DNA from: Prionace glauca
Lineage: Eukaryota > Chordata > Chondrichthyes > Carcharhiniformes > Carcharhinidae
Assembly: GCA_037974335.1 (NCBI GenBank)
Contig: CM075760.1
Location: forward strand, 19,275,791-19,339,790
Direction: 5' to 3'
DNA: 64,000 bases
Shown here: piece after piece, positions 54,060 through 64,000 of the stretch
Layout of the letters: the number at the start of each line of letters is the position of its first letter
How positions within the stretch are numbered: the stretch's first letter is position 1
The notes under the pieces: generated by a model
Told to the model about the DNA's origin: nothing
What the model saw: only the letters and a program-made list of their open reading frames with translations
Database searches by the model: none
Position numbers and translations under genes: made by a program

Positions 54060-55300
54060 GCTTCACACCTATCATTGGGTGCTCCAGTCTGTTGAGGTTT
54101 GTGTGGAGAATCGCAGAAAGTAACAGTCAGATTGAGCAGCGGCGCTGTCAGCCGCTGAGACACAACCCCGAGGAAACCACATTAACCTCGGATCAAACTG
54201 TCACCCAATTCAATCCAGGATCGGCTGAGACAACACACAGCAGAATCCCATCAGACTGAAAGGTTAATCGGCGAAAGAGAGAGAGAGAAAGAGAGAGAGA
54301 GCAGCTACCAGATAAAGAGTTTGTGTTACGTTTCCAATTGTTATTTTCTTCAATTCAGGCTTATCTGGGAAGATCAGTTTCACCAAATGAAGGTTCTTCA
54401 GATTTAAAAATGTTTCAAAGCTGCCTGACAGCAGCTCATCGATTCCGGAGCTGTGAAATTTAACCCGGGAATGGGACGATAGAAAAGGGGGCGGGGCGGT
54501 AGGGGATATCTCCGGCTGACAAAGAGAGTGATGAAGACGTGGTTGAGGAAGTGAACACAAGATAGAACAGGTGGGGAGAAATGTATTTCGAAAAACAGTT
54601 CAATCTGAGAACCGAGAAATAAGCAGCGATCAAAATAGTGCAGCAGGTCAAAGAATGTGACTCTAAGGTAGGTCTGAGCAATATACAAGTGTAAACTGGT
54701 GATAACTTGAAAGGTATGTTTTCCTCTCCCTGTACATACTTCCTGTTTAACACCTGAGCAATGTTCCTATGCAGGTGAGCGTGGCCCAGGCTGTGCATCA
54801 GCTCAATGGCTCCCTATATTCAATGCTGCAATATTTGAGATGTTTAGCCATGGAACTGTTTTAGGAATCCTTCAGTGGATCAGCCCTGTCATTGTCTGGT
54901 CCCTCTACTTAATATCTACGAAATTTCAAAGACTAGGTGGCTGAATGAGACCTCTGTAGAGCATCGGCTCAGTGCTCGCTAACTCTCCATGTCTAAACGT
55001 TTGCTCAACTGTGCTATGCAGGCAAGTATATCCTTACCCCCTAAGCTGTACACTTCCTATATCACCCAATGCGCCGATACACTTTGAGAGAGCTATAAAA
55101 GTCATTGACATAGGCAGGGGTGAGATTGAGCGGAATGTTACAGAAACAATCCAACTGAGAGACAAAGATGAATGCGGTCTGAGAGCAGTGAATGATGCAG
55201 AGATACATCAAGGAAGGACATTGCTACAGATGAGTATTTATAAATACTGACATACATTAGAGGAGGCTGTGGTGCAGTGGTATTTTAAATGGGCGAATCC
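54060..55300. other. Gene-free stretch with a (GA)n run
   Basis: 3' flank of V 53.8 with a short GA-rich microsatellite at about 54275-54302. No further V or repeat recognised. Confidence 0.5.
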
Positions 55301-55900
55301 CTACTTTGAAACAGTGATACCTAGTTACAGATTCACCCAGAAGAGGAACTATCCTCTTCACATCCGCCTTGTCAAGACCCCTTTGTATTTTATACATATC
55401 AATCAAGTAGCCTACTCTTACTCTGAATTCCAGCGGCTATAACTTTGTCTCTCTAACCTTTCCTCATGAAATAATTCGGCCTTAAAAACAAAGCTTGAAT
55501 GCCAGAAATTTGCACGGATACACAGAATGGAAGACTAAAACTTAATGAAACTCAAGGTTACACACACACAAACTGAGAACTGCTCACAGTTACCAAGGAA
55601 CCCGATATACAGGGAATCTGGGGATTCTGAAGAGAATGAGGCGAAAAAAAATAGGAAATAACATCAAATAAAGAGATAACAATGAACAGAGAAGGCAACA
55701 GGGGAAAGAGAAAGCAGTTAATGGCAAAACAAGAAAAGTTATGAAATAGTAAAATTTAGATAGCTGAATGGCAAGAAATGATGATCATCCTCAGATTTTG
55801 CTTTTATTCTGTCTAAAACGCGGGGATCCAAACTGCCCACACTATTCCAAATGTGGTCTCCACAAAACCATGAATTACTGTAACAAGGCTTCAAACATTT
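55300..55900 (-). mobile_element. LINE fragments, scattered
   Basis: 55.33-55.48 kb (ttgtattttatacatatcaa, cctttcctcatgaa) and 55.79-55.88 kb (attccaaatgtggtctccac) are typical minus-strand C-terminal pieces of a CR1-like LINE, separated by unrelated sequence. Confidence 0.5.
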
Positions 55901-56520
55901 CAAGACTTAACTCCGTGCTCAAGGCTGGAAGGAGAGTGTGACAGTGGATAATTCGCACTGTGTACATTCCCGACATCAGTAACTGGATCAGGAAGATGGG
56001 ATATCTGTGTCTCTTTGTACTGTCTTTTTAAAGCTCCATCTCCTCTCAATGCCGTGTGTCATATATTCGCTTTCCCTGCTTTCCAGGCAAAGCTCGGGTT
56101 CACCAACTGTCTGTGTCTATATCAAGTAGGCAACTGACCCTGGGAGCTGGACAGCCAGAGGGAGCTGAATGAGAGGAAGGGACAGAAACAGAAAGAGAAT
56201 TGACATGACAGTGTTTCGGAATGACTTGTGTCAGTTGCTCTCCGTGATGAATGCGTGCAGTGTCTTACCCTGTAAGTTTCACAGAGGCCGCAGTGATGAG
56301 TTTGTTGGGGGTTGGAAACTGCAAGTGTCACATAAGCAGCTCACTGTCTATTTCATGTTCCAGCTAAGAGGATTCGCTGCTTTCATTGGCTGAAGCACTC
56401 ACTTGTGTGTGATATAAACATGAAAATTTGAAGGATAAACTTGCATTTGGTGAATAAAAAACCCGAAATAAAATAAAAAGCAGGTGATTCGTGGATAAAT
56501 TAATATTATAAACAGGTTGG
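55901..56520. other. Gene-free stretch
   Basis: No feature recognised. Confidence 0.4.
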
Positions 56521-56527
56521 ATCACAT

Positions 56528-56599
56528 TCACTGGTGGTCCATTGGTTAGGATTCGGCGCTCTTACCACCACGGTCCAGGTTCGATTCCCGGACAGGGAA
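56528..56599 (+). tRNA. tRNA-Glu-like sequence, degenerate, CTT at the anticodon position
   Basis: A 72-nt tRNA shape: D-arm word tggtccattggttagga, anticodon arm CGGCG-CTCTTAC-CACCA, T-arm ggttcgattcccg, 3' end acagggaa. The body is that of tRNA-Glu(CTC), but the anticodon reads CTT. There are two C-A mismatches in the anticodon stem and two more in the acceptor stem, consistent with CpG decay. It is probably a tRNA pseudogene; no SINE body follows. Confidence 0.65.
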
Positions 56600-57934
56600 T
56601 GTAAATTTATTGCTGTACAACAATCCTGCGTTACTTTCAGTTCTGTCATAATCAGTACCAGGGACATTTCCTCTTTAGCATCTGACTTGGAAATGTCACA
56701 TGTGAAGAACAAAAAAGAAGAGAGCAATCGGCTGCAAAGCGCTGATGGTACAAAATGCTGATGCGGGTTAAAATCTGGCTGTTAATGGGGTAAATTTTAT
56801 TGTTTCTACTGACACAAATATCTCTCTGATCTGGGTCCAAATCTCGGGCTCAATTACAAGTAAAAGTTCAATTGAATGCAGCAGTAAACTCTTCCAACGC
56901 CAATGAAGTGGAGGTGGTTTTCACTCAGAAACAGTAAGTGTGAGATTAACAGCGCAGGTTGGAGAAAGACTCAGTTTGAGCGGTGACGCTGCCGGAGGAA
57001 TGGAGAGCTGGAGTTCACCCAGAAAAGCAGCAAAGTTCAAAAACAATGGCGCCCACTGTGGGGCTGACAAGGGAACAGTCTGTACATGTGAATGCAGTAA
57101 GAGATTTAAACAAGTAATTTTGATTTACTTGTAATTCAGAGATTTAATCAAACAATTCTGATTTAAACAAGAATTTTCTGATTTTAAAATTAATGTTAGC
57201 TGTATTTTTAAAAGGAATTGTAATCTTTAGCCAAAGTTACACTGATTTTAAGGTTAACTTGGATGATAAAGTATAATCTTTAACCGACAACGGTTCTCAG
57301 TAACACAATCCCCTATAAACACAGGAGATGGCTGTGGTGTCCGCTCTGAACTTCAAGTGGATGTGTCTTCAGAATTCACCCCCCACCCCCCCGCAGACCA
57401 TTGTCACATAAGAGTTCCCAAACTCCACTCCCCAAAAAGCATGCTTTACAATCACCTTTCACAATAATGCTTTCCATGAGTGGCTTGAATTTTGAAATCC
57501 AGACTAGATTTTCCAAATAACTCGTTTAAACAAAGCTTCCATTCTGAGCTCGTGGGTTGTGGATGTGATGTCTTTCTTGAAGGTCATTCTACACAGTCCC
57601 TTACACCAATTTTCTGTGTTGGGTCTTAGCCTGTCTCGAGTTCTCGTGATCATACATATTGATTTTTTTTTTCATTTAGTAGAAAATACAGAGTGGAGAA
57701 AAATCATTTTCAAAGATATTTTTGCAGAAAAGCGTGGGCTTATTTGACATGCATTTGAACACAGCTGCCAAGAGTGTTGGCTGTCGACACATTTTTATAT
57801 AATTTGAGCTAAACATGCACTTGTATTATTCATGGGAGAGTAAACTTTGTGGATGAATTCACTCCCCGAAAGCCCCTCTTCCATCTTCTAGTTTCATACT
57901 GAAGTCTTGGTTATTCTATGCGAAATTCAATATT
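56600..57934. other. Gene-free stretch
   Basis: AT-rich, no V, RNA or repeat recognised. The 3' flank of the minus-strand GPCR exon begins at its right end. Confidence 0.45.
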
Positions 57935-58111
57935 TTGTTCCAGTTTTTGGTCTGGTCTTTAATTTGCATGACACACTCCGTTATCCTGTTTGGGAGTAAA
58001 GTTGTCCTGGCAATAGGAGGGGAGGATGCAAAGGGATTTTTCCCCATTCCCCTCCTTGTAATGTGGAATGAAATTAGAAATTTCTGGAAAATGTGGGTGA
58101 CACCATTCTTC

Positions 58112-59013
58112 TTATCTTTTAATGAAATGGAGAATTGGAGTAAAGGAATTCAACAGCACATTTTTCAACTGCTGCCTGAACTTCGTCTGGGTGACGGCAT
58201 ATATTCCAGTGTTGGTGCAGCAACTCAGGAGCTGCAGCATGAAGGCCAGTTCCATCACAAAGCCATCGAGAAATACCGCTTTATATCCCAAATTGAACAT
58301 ACGCTTCCACACCGAATAAAACATTAACACTGACCATAACAGGATGAAATTGGCTGAGATAACAAATAGCAAAATGATGGATTTCCTTCGACTTTCCATC
58401 TCTGTGTCTTTGGGACTCTCCCCACTGCTTTGAGCCCGGAATCTCCTGCGGGCTCTGCTGCTCACAAAAATGTGCCTGACAGTGAAAACATTGAACAACA
58501 GAATCAGGACAAATGGGACACACGGGGTTAGAATGTTGTGGGCGAACTCGACTGTGCCCCAGACTGGGGACAACAGAACAGTGCCTGTTACCTCACAAAA
58601 CCAGGGGTCATTCAAGAGTACATACGCACCCAATAACATAAAACACCAGAATATGTTCTTTAAACAGCTCAGCACTGTCACTGTTCCCAGAACCACCACT
58701 GCCGTTTTCTCACTGCAGTATTTCTTTTTCAGTTTCTGGCAGCAAATGGCCACAAATCGATCAAAGGTGAAACTGACAGTGAACCAGACAGAACAGTCAG
58801 TGGCTGCATAAAGCAGGACGGCGTGGATGTTACACACACGGATATACAACAGGAAATGAAAATGCTCCTCAAAAACAATTGGAATCTGTCTCATTATCAA
58901 GTCGAGAATGATAACCAGTAGATCTGCCAAAGCCATGGCCACCAGGTAAGAAGTGACACATCTGGAGAGACCACAGTTTTTACGGATGAGGATAACAATC
59001 GTGATGATGTTCA
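58112..59013 (-). CDS. GPR139-like GPCR, main coding exon
   Basis: Minus strand exon after acceptor CCTCTGTACAG, starting in phase 1 as VNIITIVILIRKNCGLSR, the same exon boundary as in the 5.8-kb gene. Contains RVCNIHAVLLYA with the TM3 Cys, FTFDRFVAICC at the DRY position, ECL2 Cys in PWFCEVTGTV, ICL3 SSRARRRFRA, and CTNTGIYAVTQTKFRQQLK at the TM7 end; stops at HFIKR. The matching short first exon (TM1 start) was not found in the 5 kb upstream, so it lies beyond the window, is too diverged, or is lost. Confidence 0.82.
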
Positions 59014-59277
59014 CTGTACAGAGGGGAAATAAATAATTAATTCACACATCAGGCCGGAAACAAAGTAAGTTTGAATGAGGAGATTTTGAGATTTTCTGAT
59101 GCGTTAATGTATTTTTTGATGAATTGAAGTCAATGAGCCTGGAACAACCAATGGGATGGTCTACACGCCACAGGAAGGAAATGTTTAACGCCAAAAACTG
59201 GAGGAGAGAAAGGGCAGGAGGCAATAGTGGTAACTGGCAGTGCAGGGTGATGGGGTGCTCAGCAGAGACATTGATCA

Positions 59278-59615
59278 TAAAAACATTGATACTCGGAGCA
59301 CGAGTAGGCCATTTGCCTCTTTGAGCCTGCTCCTCCATTGATTATGATCATGGCTGATCATCCAATTCAGTAGCTTGATCCTGCCGTTCCCTCTATCCTT
59401 TGATCCTCTTCGCAACAAGAGTTATGTCTAACTCTTGTTTGAAAACACACAATGTGTTCGCCTCAACTGCTTTCCATGGCACTGAATTCCACAGGCTTAC
59501 CACTCTCTGAAATAATTTCCCCTCATGTCAATACTAAAAGGTTTACCCAGTATCTTTAGATGATAGCCCCTGGTTCTCGACGCCCCCACTATTGGGAACA
59601 TCCTTCCTGCACCTA
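59278..59615 (-). mobile_element. LINE 3'-end fragment
   Basis: cgagtaggccatttgcctct, gatcatggctgatcatccaa and agcccctggttctcgacgcc, a minus-strand 3' end of a CR1-like LINE. Confidence 0.65.
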
Positions 59616-59634
59616 CCATTCACCAGGACAGCGA

Positions 59635-59982
59635 CAGCGGCACGGTAGCACAGTGGTTAGCACTGCTGCTTCACAGCTCCAGGGTCCTGGGTTCGATTCC
59701 CGGCTCGGGTCACTGCCTGTGTGGAGTTTGCACATTCTCCTCGTGTCTGCGTGGGTTTTCTCCGGGTGCTCCGGTTTCCTCCCACAGTCCAAAGATGTGC
59801 GGGTTAGGTTCATTGGCTATGCTAAAATTGCCCCTTAGTGTCCTGGGATGTGTAGGTTAGAGGGATTAGCAGGTAAATGTGTCGGGATATGGGGATAGGG
59901 TCTGGGTGGGATTGTGTTCGGTGCAGACTCGATGGGCCGAAGGGCCTGTTTCTGCACTGTATGGTTCTATGGTTCTATAAGA
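59635..59982 (+). mobile_element. Young tRNA-derived SINE
   Basis: Full-length copy, near-identical to those at 33.36 and 49.0 kb, with tail ggttctatggttctat. Confidence 0.93.
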
Positions 59983-60284
59983 CAGCGTGCAGTTCGAGGC
60001 TAGCAAACAGATTCAGGCAGCGGAGGGTAGTGAACCTGTGAGAGATGAGCTCCACCAGTCAGTGATATGGAGAGTGTGAGGGTTAAGGCTATCACTCACC
60101 CTTGGGCAGGGCAAAGCACCAGATAGGAGGGGTATGTTTCACCGGGACAGTGATTGAAGAGAGTGTAAGGATCAAAGCCCTCACTCACCTTTGGGCAGTG
60201 GACAGCATCGGACCTTTGAGGGATTTGTTTCACAGGGAGGCAGTGATATAGAAAGCGTGAGGTTTGAAGCCTCACCTGAGGTTG
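59983..60284. other. Repetitive gene-free stretch
   Basis: Internally repetitive (agtgatatggagagtgtgag, tcactcacccttgggcaggg and variants recur at 60.05, 60.15, 60.24 and 60.65 kb), i.e. a decayed tandem repeat of about 80-100 bp interrupted by the SINE at 60.29 kb. Confidence 0.5.
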
Positions 60285-60610
60285 TCATGATGGCTCAGTG
60301 GTTCGCAATGCTTCCTCACAACCCCAGGAATGTGGGTTAAATTCCGGCCTCAGATCATTGTCTGTATGAAGATTACATGTTCTCCCTGTGTCTGCCTGGG
60401 TTTCCTTCGGGTGCTCCGCTTTCCTCCCACAGACCAAAGATGTGCGGGTTAAGTTGACCAGCTATGGTAAATTAACCCCAGTGTCAGGGGGATTAGGATG
60501 ATAAATATTTGGTGTTATGTGAATAGGGCCTGGGTGTGATTGTTGCCAGTGCAGGCTCGATGGGCCTAATTACCTCCTTCCTTCTGTAGGGATCATACGA
60601 TTCATGCAGC
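60285..60610 (+). mobile_element. Older tRNA-derived SINE
   Basis: Plus-strand SINE of the second subfamily: tgatggctcagtggttcgca, ggtgctccgctttcctccca, ccagtgtcagggggattagg, gtgcaggctcgatgggccta. Confidence 0.75.
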
Positions 60611-60819
60611 AGAGAGCACCAGACCTGCGAGGCACACACCTCACCAGGACAGTTATGTAGACAGTGAGGTTCGAGGCCCTCATATACCTTTGGACCTGCG
60701 AGGGTCAGCCATAGACAACATGCTGAGTTTGAAAAAAATCCAGGAGTGACGCCTCAGGAAAATGTAAGCTGATTAGTTCATGAGAACTGATAGCAGGACC
60801 AGTGTTTAAATAGCTGAAC

Positions 60820-61325
60820 CTAAAAAGAGGGCTCTGGAGTAGATGCACAGGAGATGTACCAGGATGCTGCCTGAGATGGAACATGTAAATTATGAAGAGA
60901 TGTTGTAGGCTTGAGTTGTTTTCATTAGAGCAGAGAAGACTGAGGGGCGACTGAATGAAGTGTGCAAGATCATGAGGGGTATGTACAAAACGGATAGGGA
61001 GCAACTGTTGTCTTTCGTTGAAGGGTTAGTTATGAGAGACACGAATTAAAAGTGAAGGGTGGGAGATACAGAGGGGATTTCAAGAAATTTTACACAGAGG
61101 GTGGTGACGGTCTGGAAAGTGCTGCCTTGGGGGATTCTGGAAGTGGGATGCCTCACATCATTTAAAAAGTACCTGGATGAGGACTTGGTTTGTAATAACA
61201 TTCATGGCTATGGGTCAACTGCTGGCAAGTGAGATGAGGTGGGAAAGTTGGGGCCTTTCATGCATCGGTGGAGACTCGTTGCGCAGAAAAGTCTCTTCTG
61301 CCCTGTAGTATTCTGTGATTCTGTG
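60820..61325 (+). mobile_element. LINE 3' end, decayed
   Basis: aggatgctgcctgagatgga, atcatgaggggtatg, acacagagggtggtgacggt and a (GATTCTGTG) tail, plus-strand CR1-like 3' end. Confidence 0.65.
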
Positions 61326-61479
61326 AAAATAAATGTATTATTTATTGCGAAAAGTATTATTTTGATCTGTATCTAGATTTGTTCTGGTCTTACATGTAAA
61401 TTTTACATTTAAGACATGACAGATGAGGGCAGCCAAAAGGAATCTGCAGCTTGTCATATGTCCTGGATGCTGACAATGT

Positions 61480-62110
61480 CTGAGATTTGGCCTTTATGGC
61501 GAGGGGGATAGAATATCAAAGTAGGGAGGTTTTGCTGCAACTGGACTGGGTACTGGTGAGGTTGTAGCTGGAGTACTGTGTGCAGTTTTGGTCGCTGCGC
61601 TTGCGGAAGGATATATTGGCCTCGGAGGGAGTGCAGAGAAGGTTTATTAGGCTGATACCGGAGATGAGGGGGTTGGACTATGAAGAGAGATTAAATAGAT
61701 TGGGTCTGTACTCGTTGGAGTTTAGAAGGATGAGGGGGGAATCTTATAGAAACGTATAAGATAATGAAGGGGATGGATAGGGTAGAGGTAGAGAGATTCT
61801 TCCCACTTAGAAAGGATAACAGAACTAGAGGGCACAGCCTCAAGATCGGAGTTGAGGAGGAACTTCTTCACTCAAAGGGTGGTGAATCTCTGGAATTCTC
61901 TGCCCGTTGAAGTGGTGGAGGCTGCCTCGCTAAATATATCTGAGACGCGGGTAGATAGGTTTCTGATAAGAGAGGGGATTAAGGGTTATGGGGAGAGAGC
62001 GGAAAACTGGAACTGATCCACTTCAGATCAGCCATGATCTTATTGAATGGTGGGGCAGGCTCGGAGGTCTAGATGGCCTACTCCTGCTCCTATTTCTTAT
62101 GTTCTTATGA
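61480..62110 (+). mobile_element. CR1-like LINE 3' end
   Basis: Same family as 1.08-2.41 kb: ggtttattaggctgataccg, ggagttgaggaggaacttct, tcactcaaagggtggtgaat, tail TTCTTATG twice at 62.09-62.11 kb. Frames are broken. Confidence 0.8.
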
Positions 62111-62900
62111 GATGACCAGATGACCACATGTTCAAGAAGTGGTCCCAGCGGTACAAACTGGAGCTCAGGGTTTCAGAGTTTCGGCGACAGTTCAATATAT
62201 TGCGGTGCATTGATGAGGCTGGGATTTACATGGATAGTCCGTTTTGAGAAGTGGTCACACCACAGAGCAAGGCACTGGAGGGAAGAAGGGAATGGGTAAC
62301 CACCAGACAATCGAGAAAGAACAGGCAGGTAATGCAGGAACCTCCCCAGGTTACTAATGGGGATTCCATTCGGATGCTGATAAGGACGCTGGTCCCTCAG
62401 ATGAGTGCATTCAGAATTTCCGTGGCCGAAGACATTACTCCAGGATTCTGTGCTGCCTCCCTGGTGCCAGGGCCAGGGATATGAACGAATGGCTGCAGGG
62501 TATCTTGAAAGGGATTGTGATGAGTTAGGGGGCGTGGTACTTGTCGGTACCAGCAATCTAACAATCAAACTGAAGAATGAGGCGTTGCGTCAAGAATATA
62601 GTGAGCTCAGCAGTGGATTAAAAAAAAGGACCTCAGAAGGCTGTAATCCCTGAATTACTCCAAGTGCCACATGCTAACGAGTACAGAAATAGGAAAATAG
62701 GACAGATAAGCATCCTATTTCATCTCCATAGGACTCAAGAGTTGGTGCAAGCGTTCAGGTTTTAGATTCCTAGATCTCTGGAACCATTTCTAGGTGAGTT
62801 AGGACGCGTACAAAAGCGATGGCCTGCACCTGAACCACACTAGGGCCAAAGTCCTTGTGAATAGGTTTACGCGTGCGATTGGGAAGAGTTTAAATTAGTT
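62111..62900 (+). mobile_element. CR1-like ORF1 (esterase-type) remnant
   Basis: Decayed coding region preceding the endonuclease/RT part in CR1 elements. Readable pieces: GVVLVGTSNLTIK (where active copies have a GTND-type motif), LRQEYSELSSGLKKRTSEG, and later words suggesting a terminal DxxH block (gatggcctgcacctgaacca). CR1 ORF1 proteins are known to carry an SGNH-type esterase domain. No open frame longer than about 80 codons. Confidence 0.5.
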
Positions 62901-62974
62901 TGACAGGAGGAAAGAACACAGAAGGAGACACTGAACATTAGAATCCTCTTCTACTGCCTCTGCTAAATGATCTC

Positions 62975-63960
62975 AAACAAAAAAATAAAGGACCGTACAG
63001 CACAGGACAGGCTCTTCGGCCCTCCAAACCTGTGCCAATCGCATTTTCCGGTATAAACCAACCGCTTGTAACTCTCTATTGTTTGTTCATTTGCCTATCA
63101 AGATGACTCTTCAATGTGGCTCACTAACGGCCTCAACCATCTCACACTCCAGGCCTCCACCACCCTCTGTGTAAAAAACTTCCCTACACATCTTCACTGA
63201 ACCTTTTCCCCCTTATCTTGAACTTGTGCCTCCTTGTAATTGTCACTTCAGCCCTGGGGGAAAAAAAAGCTTCCAACTGTTCACCCTATCTCTGCCTCAC
63301 ATAATTGCATAAATTTCCATCAGGTCCCCCCTCAGCCTCTGCCTTTCCAGAAAGAACAATCCCAGTTTTTGTCAATTTTTCCTTATGGTTAATACCCTCC
63401 ACATCAGGAAACATCCTGGCAAATCTTTTTCTGCAACCTCCCCAAAGCCTCCACATCCTTCTGATAGTGTGGTGAACCAGAATTGCATGCAGTATTCCAA
63501 ATGAGGCCTAACCAATGTTTTATACAACTGTAAAATAATTTGCCAATCTTTATACTCGATGCATGGTCCGGTGAAGGCAAGCTTGACACATGCTTTCTTC
63601 ACCACCTTTTCCACCTGGGCTTCTACTTTAATTAATCTGTGGACATCTACCCCCAGGCCTCTCTGTGTATCTATGCTCCTGATGGTTCTGCCATTTATTT
63701 TGTATCTCCCACCTGAAATGGATCTACCAAAATGCTTCACCTCGTATTTGTCTGGATTAAGTTCCATTTTTCCACCCAATTTTCCAGTCTATCTACATCC
63801 CACTGTATTCTCTGTGTCTTCCTCCAGTTTGTCACTGGAGGGTTCTGTGAATACCCACAGTACAGTCGAAGTGACTGAGTCACTGCTCCGAGAATTTCCT
63901 CTGTTGGAAGTTCATCCGAGATATCCTGCTAATTCTATTCTGAGCAGCACGTTGCACTGG
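62975..63960 (-). mobile_element. CR1-like LINE, C-terminal RT part, second family
   Basis: Minus strand: MELNPDKYEVKHFGRSISGG, KINGRTIRSIDTQRGLGVDV, LQLYKTLVRPHLEYCMQFWF, then frame breaks and a 3' end (ggctcttcggccctccaaac) at about 62.99-63.02 kb. Extends towards the window edge. Confidence 0.75.
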
Positions 63961-64000
63961 TAGTATTCTTGAGAGCGCCACATTTCCGGTTCTGCTTTTC

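Noticed and set aside
62173-62568. 131-codon minus-strand frame
   Set aside because: Antisense of the CR1 ORF1 remnant.
1-64000. CRISPR arrays, operons, bacterial promoters or terminators, D/J/C segments
   Set aside because: The window is vertebrate; no regularly spaced repeats were seen, and no 12-RSS flanked by a J-type FGxG motif or a constant-domain exon was found.

Overview
This window is a stretch of T-cell receptor alpha/delta (TRA/TRD-type) variable-gene array from a cartilaginous fish, most probably a shark. The evidence is about 28 V-type immunoglobulin-domain segments. Most show the FR1 Cys, a WYRQ core in FR2, a YYCA/YFCA/YLCA end, and a recombination signal (CACAGTG-like heptamer, 23-bp spacer, ACAAAAACC-like nonamer). 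The interspersed repeats also fit an elasmobranch: tRNA-derived SINEs with CR1-type tails, CR1-like LINEs and Penelope-like elements. No D, J or C segment was seen, so this is V territory only. Assignment to TRA versus TRD, and to a species, cannot be made from sequence alone.

Layout. 0-3.4 kb: one intact V, a CR1-like LINE, a Penelope fragment and a V relic. About 3.64-13.8 kb: an old, decayed INVERTED copy of the module that appears later in tandem. It carries V segments at 4.6, 5.3, 10.2, 11.5 and 12.3 kb, and is interrupted by a two-exon GPR139-like GPCR gene (5.8-8.0 kb) and LINEs. 14-17.7 kb: two intact plus-strand Vs. 17.92-30.64 kb (unit A) and 30.64-43.96 kb (unit B): a recent tandem duplication of a roughly 12.7-13.3 kb module, each copy with seven V-type segments on both strands (three intact, four dead). 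43.96-46.96 kb (unit C): a third, more diverged, truncated copy with one intact V. 47-54 kb: dispersed further Vs (two intact, two dead). 54-64 kb: few or no V signals, a degenerate tRNA-Glu-like sequence, a second GPR139-like coding exon (minus strand) and dense LINE/SINE debris.

Function. Thirteen V segments look usable (0.4+, 11.5-, 15.6+, 17.4+, 19.9-, 24.7-, 29.2+, 32.3-, 38.0-, 42.6+, 45.6-, 50.0+, 53.8+ kb). They lie on both strands, so roughly half would have to rearrange by inversion. About fifteen are pseudogenes. Families named here by recognisable sequence: F1 (SVSQTPAAVTVTEGD), F2 (GDSVTQP...LQLTDAAVYYCAF), F3 (intronless, ADEVMQLPRWEVV), F4 (QCEDQSSHPEQVV), F5 (SKTFQIS, which has lost its second Cys), F6 (CAxEPTLLQ, all dead). 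Every F6 copy carries a CTCF-like motif about 11-26 bp 3' of its recombination signal, in the same strand as the V. This is the observation I rate highest. Other notable points are an intact V whose signal has an 11-bp spacer, an intronless V family, an Ig-heavy-like V, AGCT motifs in most CDR1s, and orphan V promoters.

All identifications come from reading the sequence; no database search was run.
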